Below are positions 1 through 5,643 of a DNA stretch of 5,643 nucleotides, piece after piece (position 1 is the first letter of the stretch; every line of letters starts with the position of its first letter). Below the pieces are notes generated by a model. It was not told where the DNA came from, did no database searches, and worked only from the letters and a program-made list of their open reading frames with translations. This DNA comes from Gemmatimonadota bacterium (GTDB lineage: Bacteria > Gemmatimonadota > Gemmatimonadetes > Longimicrobiales > RSA9). Where the stretch lies: assembly GCA_019689775.1 (NCBI GenBank), contig JADGGV010000289.1, positions 1-5,643 of the forward strand, in the 5' to 3' direction. Both the position numbers and the translations under genes were made by a program.

Positions 1-4
1 CGCC

Positions 5-3000
5 TCACCCCTCCACCAGCCGCCGCACGATCGCGAGCCCGAGCCCGGTCCCGGACGAGCTGGTCGAGAAATGCGGCTCGAAGACGCGGGGCAGCAGCTC
101 CGGCGGGATCCCCGGCCCCGTGTCCTGGACGACGAGCTCGACCCGGCCGTTCGGCAGCTCGCGGGCGGAGATGTTGATCACGCCGTCGCCGTCCAGCGCC
201 GTCCGTGCGTTCTCCACCAGGTTGAGCACGATCTCCTTCAGCTCGCCGCTGCGCGCGCGCACCCGCGGCAGCCCGGGCTCCATCGCCTCGATGTAGGCGA
301 CGTTCCGGTCGCTGGCGCTGTAGAGGGTCAACGCGTCGTGCACGACCGCGGCCACGTCGACCGCCTCGAGCGGCCCGGCGGACCCGGCCGGCGCGCCGTA
401 GCGCGAGAACGCGCGCGCGATCTCGGTCAACCGGTCGATCTCCTTCAGGATCTGCTCGGCGCTCGCCTCGAGGATGCGCCCGAAATCCTCGCGCCCGTCG
501 GCGAACGCGCGCCGGAGGTGCTGGACCGAGAGCTTGATCGGCGTGAGCGGGTTCTTGATCTCGTGGGCGATCTGGCGCGCCATCTCGCCCCAGGCGAGGA
601 CGCGCGCGGTGCGGATCTCCTGCGCCCGCGCCCGGCGCAACCGCCGGGTCATGCGGTTGAACGAGGCGAACAGCTCGCCGAACTCGTCGCGCCGGTCCTC
701 CGGGAGATGCACGCGCAACCGGCCGGACCCAACGAGCGCCGCGGCGCGCCGAAGCTGTCCGATCGGCGTGGTCAGCGCGCGCCCGACCGCGACCGACAGC
801 CCGAGCGTCAGCAGCGCGCCCACGAGCACGGCGAAGAGGATGAGGTGCGCCAGCTCCTGCTGGCGCACGGCCGTGTCGCCGGCGGCGAGCGGCACCGGCA
901 CCGCGAGCGTGCCCGCAACCGGGAGCCGCTGGTACGCCACGAGATAGGGGTGAGCGGCCAGCCGCTGCTCGGCCACCGAGGCGACCTCTTCCCCGCTCTG
1001 GAGGGAGAGGTAGACCGATGGCGGCATCCATGCGCTGTACAACCCGAGCTCGAGGCCCTCCGCGGACGAGGCGGCCAGCAGCTCGCCGCCCTGGAAGTAG
1101 AGCAGCTCGGACCCGGTGTGCGCGGCCAGCGCCCGGAGGTCGCCGATGGAATCCGGGAAGTCGGTGGCCGCCTGCGCCACGGCGTGCTCGGCGACGACAC
1201 GCGCGGACCGGACGACCTCGCCGTACAACGCCCGGTACGCGACGTACCCGAACACCACGGTCGGGAGCAGGAAGAAGCCGAAAAGGGTGAGCGTGACGCG
1301 CGCGCGGAAGCCGCGGAGCAGCCCACGCCAACCGCCCGGTGGCTCGATGACCCCGCCGCGCGCCAGGCGGCCGACCATCCAGAGGAGCAGGAGGACGCCC
1401 AGATCGGCCGCGATCAGGAGCACGGCCCGGGCCAGGCGCACCCCGACGCGCGGGAGCAACAGCTCGACGTGCGCGTGGTAGTCGCCCTCCGGGAACCGGA
1501 CGGCGACCTCGCTGCGCCAACCCTCGGCGGTCGGCCGCCAGTGGATGTCGGGCGGCGGGGGCGGGACCCCGGGCTTGACCGGCACCAGGCTGAGCCGCAT
1601 ATCGCCCGGGACTTCCCGGCCGAGGAACGGCGCCAGCGTCGTCGCCCGCTCGAAGTCGCGGCGCGGCGGGACGACGACGGAGACCGCGCGGCCGCCGCCG
1701 AGCGGGACGGCCATGACCTGGTTGACGTTCGTGACGTTCGGGATGGCGGCGACGAACGCGCTCCCCGTGCGCATCGCCTGGGCCAGGATGTAGCGCAGAT
1801 ACCGCGGGATCGGGTCGTTCCCCGCCGGCGCATCGCCGACCGCGCCGCCGAGCGAAAGCGACACCTCAGGCCGCGAGTGCTGGTCCCAGAGCACGATGCG
1901 AGCGGGATACCCCTCCTGCGCGAACCCGCTGGCGACCCAGGTCCGGTAGAGCAGCTCGACGCCGACCTCCCCGCGCTCGTGACGGCGGACCGCCTCGCTG
2001 GCGAACTGCCGGAGGAGGTACTCGAGGAACGGATCCGGACGCAGGCCGAGCCCGGCGACCTCGCGCTCCGCTGCGCGCAGCCGGGCGTTCACGTGGACGA
2101 CCCACAGTTGCGGGAGCACCGCCGTCGCCGCCAGCCAGCCGGCGGCGAGCCAGCGGATGAGCCCGCGCCCCCGCTGCCGCGCCACACCGAGCGCGATCGG
2201 GACGAACGGGATCGCCCAGAGGGCGGCGAGCCAGGTGTCCGGGTTCTGGGTGCTCCGCCAGCGTGCGAGCACGATGAGCGCGAGCACGGCGGTGAGCGCG
2301 ACGCCGATGACGACGAGCCCCCACCGGACCGCGACGCGGCCGTGGTCCGGGCCGGCCGCGCGGGCGCCGTCGCGTTCTGTCGCCACTGGCGCCAGCCCGA
2401 GCGCGAGGCCGGCCAGCAGCGTGAGCGTCAGCACGACCGTGACCTGGAAGCCGCCCCAGAGGGGCAGGCTCCCCTCGAGCAGCGGCGGGCTGGCGCCGTC
2501 GAGCAGCAGGTGCAGCGCCCCGGCGAACCCGAGCGCGACGAGCAGCATCCCGGCCGCCAGCCCGAACGCCTGCGGGCGCGGGCGCCGCTCGATCCCGCGC
2601 GTACGGATCGTCGCGGCCAGGGCGCAGAGCGGGAGGAGCAAGACGAGGAGCGCCCCGAGCGGCACGTCGCCCGGGATGACCGGCAGGACGAAGAACGCCG
2701 GCGAGAACAGGCGCGTCATGCCGAACACGTCGCCGAGCGGCGCCAAGCCGAGCGCGACGGTGGTGGCCGCCAGCGGCACGGCGCTCGCGAAGCGGACCCG
2801 CGGCCGGGCGCGCAGCCAGGCGAGCGCGAGCAGCAGCCCGGCGATCGCCGTGAGCGCGAACAGCGAGCGTCGCGTCTGCGTCACGAGGCGCGCCCGCCAC
2901 TCCGCCTGCCCCACGCGGTCGAAGTCGGCGTGGGCCACCGGGCGCCCGTCCACGGTCAGCATCCAGGCGGCGTTCGTGCCCAGGCCGGGGGCGAAGATCG

Positions 3001-3781
3001 GGCGCGCGCCCGTCCGCGCCGCGAACACGTCGGCGAACCCGACCGCCTGGCTCTGCCGTGCCGGAAGCCCGGTCTGGAGCAGGATCGCGGAGATGGCCCG
3101 CTCCCGCCCGCCCGGCACCGGAGCGGCGAAGTAGAGGTAGCTGAAGAGGGGCCGCTCGGCGTAGAACACGCGCGCGTTCCCGGTCCGGACCTCCTCCGGG
3201 ACGCGCCCGCGGTGATCGCCGGCCCACGCGACGAAGGTGCCGGTCGTGTCTACGATCGCCACCGCCGCGACGTCCTGCGAGCGGCGCACATCCGCCAGGT
3301 CCGCGAAGAGCCCGCGCGCCGACGGCCTCGCCGCGCGGTCCGCCGCCAGCACGGCGGCCTCCTCGCCACGGCGCACGAGCGCCGCCATGCGCTCGTCGAG
3401 GCGGGCGACCAGCCGGGCTTGCCGTTGCGCCAGCAGCGCGTCCCAGCGCGAGCCGATGCTCGCGAGCTGGCGCGCCGCCGCCCCGCCGACGGCCAGCGCG
3501 AGCAGCACCGCGCCGATGGCGGCGCACAGTTGGAGGAGCGCCGGCGCGCGCACGGCGCGGGGCTCGCGCCGTGCGCGCCACGTCAGGACGGCGCCCGCGA
3601 CCGCGAGCAGGCCCGCGACGACCAGCAGCCACGGCCGGAGCCAGCGGCTCCAGGCGAGCACGATCAGGATCGCAGCGCAGACCGTCGCGCAGGCCGCCAC
3701 GAACGCGCCGCCCGTCCCGCGCGCCCGCACGGCGCCGTGCGTCCGCTCCGCCGCCGGCTCCGCGGGCGCGGCCAACGCCAC
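5..3781 (-). CDS. Large NtrY-like membrane sensor histidine kinase with three extracytoplasmic regions
   Basis: Encodes 1258 residues from a GTG start to TGA. The C-terminal third is a classical histidine kinase: HAMP at about 1000-1052 (P1006, DEFGEL 1032-1037), DHp helix with AHEIKNPLTPIKLSVQHLRR and phospho-acceptor His1073 (codon 563-565), then an ATPase domain with N box (N1187, N1191), D box DTGPGIP (from D1220), F box FEPHFST (1234-1240) and G2 box GTGLGLAIV (1244-1252). The HEIKNPLTPIKLS sequence is typical of NtrY-like kinases. I count about 14 hydrophobic helices (near 26-44, 49-67, 80-103, 306-324, 332-349, 372-392, 405-427, 441-465, 485-507, 515-534, 542-562, 783-804, 826-850, 977-999). 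With the N terminus inside, regions 104-305, 563-782 and 851-976 fall outside the membrane and HAMP falls in the cytoplasm. It should sense an envelope signal and phosphorylate a response regulator, none of which is in the window. The frame ends about 25-40 residues earlier than the domain usually does. Upstream of GTG, GGAG lies 12 nt away, so the exact start is uncertain. Confidence 0.93.
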   Translation of the reverse strand: MALAAPAEPAAERTHGAVRARGTGGAFVAACATVCAAILIVLAWSRWLRPWLLVVAGLLAVAGAVLTWRARREPRAVRAPALLQLCAAIGAVLLALAVGGAAARQLASIGSRWDALLAQRQARLVARLDERMAALVRRGEEAAVLAADRAARPSARGLFADLADVRRSQDVAAVAIVDTTGTFVAWAGDHRGRVPEEVRTGNARVFYAERPLFSYLYFAAPVPGGRERAISAILLQTGLPARQSQAVGFADVFAARTGARPIFAPGLGTNAAWMLTVDGRPVAHADFDRVGQAEWRARLVTQTRRSLFALTAIAGLLLALAWLRARPRVRFASAVPLAATTVALGLAPLGDVFGMTRLFSPAFFVLPVIPGDVPLGALLVLLLPLCALAATIRTRGIERRPRPQAFGLAAGMLLVALGFAGALHLLLDGASPPLLEGSLPLWGGFQVTVVLTLTLLAGLALGLAPVATERDGARAAGPDHGRVAVRWGLVVIGVALTAVLALIVLARWRSTQNPDTWLAALWAIPFVPIALGVARQRGRGLIRWLAAGWLAATAVLPQLWVVHVNARLRAAEREVAGLGLRPDPFLEYLLRQFASEAVRRHERGEVGVELLYRTWVASGFAQEGYPARIVLWDQHSRPEVSLSLGGAVGDAPAGNDPIPRYLRYILAQAMRTGSAFVAAIPNVTNVNQVMAVPLGGGRAVSVVVPPRRDFERATTLAPFLGREVPGDMRLSLVPVKPGVPPPPPDIHWRPTAEGWRSEVAVRFPEGDYHAHVELLLPRVGVRLARAVLLIAADLGVLLLLWMVGRLARGGVIEPPGGWRGLLRGFRARVTLTLFGFFLLPTVVFGYVAYRALYGEVVRSARVVAEHAVAQAATDFPDSIGDLRALAAHTGSELLYFQGGELLAASSAEGLELGLYSAWMPPSVYLSLQSGEEVASVAEQRLAAHPYLVAYQRLPVAGTLAVPVPLAAGDTAVRQQELAHLILFAVLVGALLTLGLSVAVGRALTTPIGQLRRAAALVGSGRLRVHLPEDRRDEFGELFASFNRMTRRLRRARAQEIRTARVLAWGEMARQIAHEIKNPLTPIKLSVQHLRRAFADGREDFGRILEASAEQILKEIDRLTEIARAFSRYGAPAGSAGPLEAVDVAAVVHDALTLYSASDRNVAYIEAMEPGLPRVRARSGELKEIVLNLVENARTALDGDGVINISARELPNGRVELVVQDTGPGIPPELLPRVFEPHFSTSSSGTGLGLAIVRRLVEG

Positions 3782-3807
3782 TGAACCGCCGTTCTCCGGA
3801 TCGGAAT
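3782..3807. promoter_or_regulatory. 26-bp gap between divergent start codons
   Basis: This is all that separates the kinase GTG (read leftwards) from the creatininase ATG (read rightwards). It is too short to hold two complete sigma-70 promoters, so at least one promoter must lie inside the opposite gene, or one start codon is annotated too far upstream. A TCCGGA palindrome at 3795-3800 gives GGA-containing purine stretches on both strands, and these are the only candidate Shine-Dalgarno sequences: about 7 nt from the creatininase ATG and, as GGAG, 12 nt from the kinase GTG. Both are weak. I see no convincing -35/-10 pair. Confidence 0.4.
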
Positions 3808-4551
3808 ATGTCCGCCTCAGGCTACCCCCTCGCGCTGGACGAGCTGTCGTGGGTCGAGGTCGCCGCCCATCTGGCGCACAACCCGCGTCTGATCATCCCC
3901 GTCGGCGCGCTCGATCAACACGGACCGCACCTCCCCCTGGGGACCAACGTCCTCATCGCCCGCCGCGTGACCGTCGACCTCTCCGAGGAGTTTGACACGC
4001 TGCGCGCGCCGACCGTCAATTACGGCGTGCATGCGCGCGGCGGGGCGACGTTCGCCGGAACCGCGTCGCTGACCGAAAAGACGCTCCACCGTGCGTTGAA
4101 CGAGCTGCTGGACGCCTGGGAGCGCAGCGGCGTCAAGGAGTTCATCCTCATCACGGCGCACCGCTACGATCCGCACCTGGAGGCGCTCGCCACGCTGGTC
4201 ACGCGGCAGGCGCGCGTCCGGGTCGTGCAGATCTGGGATGTGGATATCGCCGACCTGCTCGACGGGCAACCGGGCGTCGAGCGCGCGGGCGAGGCCGAGA
4301 CCTCGCTGATGCTGTACCTCTACCCCGAATTGGTACGGATGGATCGGGCGCGGGATTGCGTCATTCCGCCGGCCCGACTGAAGCACTACCTCCGTGGAGA
4401 GACCCCGAGTCCGCCGCCCGGGAGCGGCGGTGTGGTGGGCCAGCCGACGTTGGCCACCCGCGCCAAAGGCGAGCGGCTGTACGCGCGCATCCTCGACACG
4501 GTGCGCCGCTCGCTGTTCCTCCAGGGAACCCAGGGGTCCGACACGCTCTAG
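3808..4551 (+). CDS. Creatininase-family protein (creatinine amidohydrolase/MftE-like fold)
   Basis: Encodes 247 residues. The family is recognised by PVGALDQHGPHLPLGTN (31-47), matching the usual PVGSxEQHGPHLPLxTD block; by FILITAHRYDPHLEAL (112-127), in the place of the NGHGGN block; by AGEAETSLMLYLYPELVRM (160-178); and by GVVGQPTLATRAKGE (208-222) near the C terminus. The ATG at 3808 puts the first block about 30 residues in, as in relatives; the open frame further upstream is arginine/proline-rich shadow of the opposite kinase gene. Family members are metal-dependent amidohydrolases or peptide-trimming enzymes (creatininase, MftE-type mycofactocin maturation, FAPy deformylase). The substrate here cannot be named. 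Several metal-site positions differ: Asp36 instead of Glu, Asn47 instead of Asp, and His118-Arg-Tyr-Asp instead of HGGN, while His38, His118 and Glu162/Glu164 are kept. There is no signal peptide, so it should be cytoplasmic. No mycofactocin or creatine-pathway genes are nearby, so I assign no symbol. Confidence 0.9.
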   Translation: MSASGYPLALDELSWVEVAAHLAHNPRLIIPVGALDQHGPHLPLGTNVLIARRVTVDLSEEFDTLRAPTVNYGVHARGGATFAGTASLTEKTLHRALNELLDAWERSGVKEFILITAHRYDPHLEALATLVTRQARVRVVQIWDVDIADLLDGQPGVERAGEAETSLMLYLYPELVRMDRARDCVIPPARLKHYLRGETPSPPPGSGGVVGQPTLATRAKGERLYARILDTVRRSLFLQGTQGSDTL

Positions 4552-4569
4552 TCATACGGGGACTTTCAT

Positions 4570-4610
4570 CGCTGCACGGACCTCCGTCGCGCCCCCCGGG
4601 GTACGCAGCG
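4570..4610 (+). promoter_or_regulatory. Inverted repeats in the leader between creatininase and secreted-protein genes
   Basis: CGCTGC (4570-4575) is complementary to GCAGCG (4605-4610). Directly inside the left arm is ACGGA-CC-TCCGT (4576-4587), and before the right arm is the palindrome CCCCGGGG (4594-4601). Read as RNA this could fold into a closing stem carrying two small hairpins. It could act as a 3' end for the creatininase transcript, although no T-tract follows, or as a structured leader of the next gene. In DNA this GC-rich such pairing can arise by chance, so the assignment is tentative. Confidence 0.3.
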
Positions 4611-4620
4611 AACACCCATT

Positions 4621-4633
4621 CCTCCTCGGGAGG
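4621..4633 (+). promoter_or_regulatory. Shine-Dalgarno sequence inside a small hairpin (CCTCC-TCG-GGAGG)
   Basis: GGGAGG (4628-4633) sits 6 nt before the ATG at 4640 and is a near-ideal ribosome binding site, which decides that start. It is immediately preceded by its complement CCTCC (4621-4625), so a 5-bp all-but-one-GC stem with a TCG loop could cover the site. The complementarity is plain in the sequence; any effect on translation is inference. Confidence 0.6.
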
Positions 4634-4639
4634 CTCGCA

Positions 4640-5353
4640 ATGCACCGACGATCGGTAGGCAGGCTGGCCGTGCCCGCCTCGCTCGTCCTTTCCGTCCTCC
4701 TCGCGTCTTCCGCCCATGCGCAGACCACCACGATCGACGAGGGCGCCTTCCGCCTGACGGTCGGCGGCCAGGATGTCGGGACGGAGACGTTCTCGATCCG
4801 GCGAAATGGGAGCGGGCCGAACGCGGTGACGATCGCGCAGGGCCGCGGACAGGTGCAAGACGGTGGCGGCCGGACCATCGCCTCGTCGCTCGAGCTGTCT
4901 GGAGCGGAGCTCCGCCCCACGGCCTACCAGGTGACCGTCCAGGACGGGTCGCCAACGAAGATCGCCGGTCGGGTCACGGGTGGACGCTTCAGTGCACGGA
5001 TCATGTCGCCGTCCGGCGAGATGATGCGCGAGTACCTCGCGAGCGACGGCGCCGTGTTGGTCGACGAGGGCGTCGTCCACCAGTACTACTTCGTCGTGCA
5101 GCGGGCGAGCGGCGGCGGGCGCGTCCCGATCATCATCCCGCAGCTCAACCGTCAGGTCGTCGCGGTCGTCACCCCGGCTGGAAGCGAGACGCTCCAGATC
5201 GATGGGCAGTCGGTGAGCGCGCGGCATTACACAGTCGCGCCCGCCGGGTTGCCGGCCCGGGAGGTCTGGGTCGACGGCGAGGGGCGGGTGCTGCGGGTGG
5301 CGGTGCCGTCGCGGCAGTTCGTGGCGACGCGGAGCTCGCTGCCGCGGGGGTGA
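4640..5353 (+). CDS. Secreted protein of unknown function with Sec signal peptide
   Basis: Encodes 237 residues. The N terminus is a textbook signal peptide: basic MHRRSVGR, a hydrophobic core to about residue 22, and cleavage expected after Ala27 in SAHA-QTT. There is no cysteine near the cleavage site, so it is not a lipoprotein, and no further membrane helix; the mature product of about 210 residues should be periplasmic or exported. The mature part alternates short polar and hydrophobic stretches, for example FRLTVGGQDVGTETFSI (37-53), SLELSGAELRPTAYQVTV (83-100), HQYYFVVQ (147-154) and AREVWVDGEGRVLRVAV (206-222), as expected of an antiparallel beta-rich fold. The G-x-E-x-F opening and the late W-x-D-x-x-G-R-x-L pattern recall DUF3108/DUF6134-type periplasmic proteins, but I cannot assign a family. 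I see no catalytic motif. The start is set by GGGAGG 6 nt upstream. It follows the creatininase gene by 88 bp and may or may not share its transcript. Confidence 0.88.
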   Translation: MHRRSVGRLAVPASLVLSVLLASSAHAQTTTIDEGAFRLTVGGQDVGTETFSIRRNGSGPNAVTIAQGRGQVQDGGGRTIASSLELSGAELRPTAYQVTVQDGSPTKIAGRVTGGRFSARIMSPSGEMMREYLASDGAVLVDEGVVHQYYFVVQRASGGGRVPIIIPQLNRQVVAVVTPAGSETLQIDGQSVSARHYTVAPAGLPAREVWVDGEGRVLRVAVPSRQFVATRSSLPRG

Positions 5354-5399
5354 GTCGCCCCCGGCGTCGTGTCGGCCCGTCCGGACACGTGGCGGGCCG
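5345..5399 (+). terminator. GC-rich hairpins after the secreted-protein stop codon (possible terminator)
   Basis: CGGGGG (5345-5350) pairs with CCCCCG (5358-5363) across the stop codon in the loop. A second stem pairs CGGCCCG (5373-5379) with CGGGCCG (5393-5399), 7 bp, followed by GTTCTCCC rather than a true U-tract. A competing stem, CGTGTC (5368-5373) with GACACG (5384-5389), overlaps the second and cannot coexist with it. The position suits transcription termination or 3'-end protection, but without a T-run intrinsic termination is uncertain. Confidence 0.4.
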
Positions 5400-5484
5400 T
5401 TCTCCCTATCGCTGAAACCCGCCCGTCGGGCGCACCGTACGGGTGCCGAACGCGTATCCTGGTCCCGATCCGAAGGAGACGACG
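5400..5484 (+). promoter_or_regulatory. Upstream region of the truncated secreted-protein gene, with strong RBS
   Basis: AAGGAGA (5473-5479) lies 6 nt before the GTG at 5485 and is the clearest ribosome binding site in the window. Further up are two small inverted repeats, CGCCC-GTC-GGGCG (5420-5432) and GCACC-GTACG-GGTGC (5432-5446). TATCCT (5455-5460) resembles a -10 box, but no matching -35 hexamer is seen at the right distance, so a promoter here is not established. Confidence 0.45.
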
Positions 5485-5599
5485 GTGCACTGGTGTACCC
5501 CTATTCGCGCGAACACCTACGCAGTCGCGTCCCTGACCCTGCTTTCCCTTGGTGCCATCCCGGCGGTGGCGCAGGAGCCGACGCCGCGGCGTGCGGTGC
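5485..5599 (+). CDS. 5' fragment of a secreted-protein gene, cut off by the contig end
   Basis: From the GTG at 5485 the frame reads MHWCTPIRANTYAVASLTLL, continues hydrophobic to about residue 25 and reaches PAVA-QEP, a good signal-peptidase I site after Ala29. About nine residues of mature protein (starting QEPTPRRAV) remain before genomic sequence ends. AAGGAG 6 nt upstream, the signal-peptide layout and the same strand as the preceding gene all support a real gene. Nothing can be said of its function. The frame stays open to the last base, but from 5600 on it translates sequencing adapter and must be discarded. Cys4 is within the basic/N region, not in a lipobox, so a lipoprotein is unlikely. 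Confidence 0.72.
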
Positions 5600-5643
5600 C
5601 GGTCTCTAATACACAAAACCGACCCCACCAGACACGACCTCAT
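5600..5643 (+). other. Untrimmed Illumina Nextera adapter read-through (artefact)
   Basis: Positions 5600-5633 align without gaps to the Nextera transposase mosaic end followed by the Read-2 adapter (CTGTCTCTTATACACATCT, then CCGAGCCCACGAGAC), 27 of 34 identical. Mismatches are at 5601, 5608, 5616-5618, 5623 and 5629; six of the seven read A or C. The next eight bases (5634-5641) occupy the i7 index slot, and the final AT (5642-5643) matches the first two bases of the P7 tail. On the minus strand it translates to the LCIRDR-type string familiar from adapter-contaminated protein records. It is not part of the genome. Confidence 0.95.

Noticed and set aside
1866..3632. A minus-strand open frame of 588 codons in another frame of the kinase gene
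   Set aside because: The product is low-complexity Arg/Ala/Gly/Pro without motifs and overlaps a well-supported gene on the same strand; it is a frame shadow.
71..3784. A plus-strand open frame of 1237 codons lying antisense to the kinase gene
   Set aside because: Its product is dominated by Arg, Pro, Ala, Asp and Glu with no recognisable domain or membrane segment, whereas the minus strand carries complete HAMP and kinase motifs. Long antisense frames are expected in GC-rich genes because stop codons are rare in complementary frames.
3571..3807. An N-terminal extension of about 79 residues on the creatininase gene
   Set aside because: The extension is Arg/Pro-rich, runs antisense to the kinase N terminus and is absent from the family; the ATG at 3808 gives the usual length.
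3808..4551. Assignment as the mycofactocin peptidase gene or as true creatinine amidohydrolase
   Set aside because: The active-site blocks differ from the characterised enzymes and no mycofactocin or creatine-degradation genes are present, so only the family level is supported.
4361..5227. A minus-strand open frame of 288 codons opposite the secreted-protein gene
   Set aside because: It spans the leader and most of a gene that has a proper signal peptide and ribosome binding site on the other strand; its own product shows no domain, and its length is explained by GC content.
1..5599. A defence system, CRISPR array, phage or integrative element
   Set aside because: I saw no direct-repeat array, transposase, integrase, toxin-antitoxin pair or nuclease motif on either strand; the genes are a sensor kinase, a creatininase homologue and secreted proteins.
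5227..5643. A minus-strand open frame of 138 codons entering from the right edge
   Set aside because: Its first residues are translated adapter, and the remainder is antisense to the end of one secreted-protein gene and the start of another.
5607..5643. The AT-richer tail considered as a foreign insertion, attachment site or mobile-element end
   Set aside because: The bases match the sequencing adapter in order and spacing, including the index slot and P7 start, which no biological element would reproduce.

Overview
This is a GC-rich window (roughly 70% by eye) from an unidentified bacterium. The GC content, a very large membrane-bound NtrY-like sensor kinase, and small secreted proteins with AxA-Q signal peptides would fit a soil-type lineage such as Gemmatimonadota. 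That placement is an inference from general resemblance and is weak; no marker gene is present.

Layout, left to right. Positions 5-3781 (minus strand) hold one giant sensor histidine kinase with about 14 predicted membrane helices, three extracytoplasmic regions, HAMP, DHp and ATP-binding domains. Its reading frame stops abruptly just after the G2 box, four bases from the window edge, where relatives normally read EGWGG. A 26-bp gap separates it from a divergent creatininase-family gene (3808-4551, plus strand). After an 88-bp leader with inverted repeats comes a secreted protein of unknown function (4640-5353, plus) with a strong ribosome binding site. GC-rich hairpins follow its stop codon. 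A second secreted-protein gene then begins at a GTG at 5485, behind an excellent AAGGAG, but only its signal peptide and about ten more residues are present.

The last 44 bases (5600-5643) are not biology. They align without gaps to the Illumina Nextera Read-2 adapter (27 of 34 positions), followed by an 8-base slot where the index belongs and then AT, the first two bases of the P7 tail. The genomic sequence therefore ends at about 5599, and the window is most likely a short metagenome or draft-genome contig with untrimmed, error-rich adapter read-through at its right end. This makes errors near the left end plausible too, and is relevant to the kinase's premature stop.

How the genes relate: the kinase has no response regulator in the window; one could lie beyond position 1, downstream in its direction of transcription. 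Nothing shows a shared pathway between the kinase and the plus-strand genes. The creatininase homologue and the first secreted protein share a strand and are 88 bp apart, so co-transcription is possible but unproven. I found no RNA genes, CRISPR arrays, insertion sequences or phage elements. The most notable real biology is the kinase architecture and the altered metal-site motifs of the creatininase homologue.
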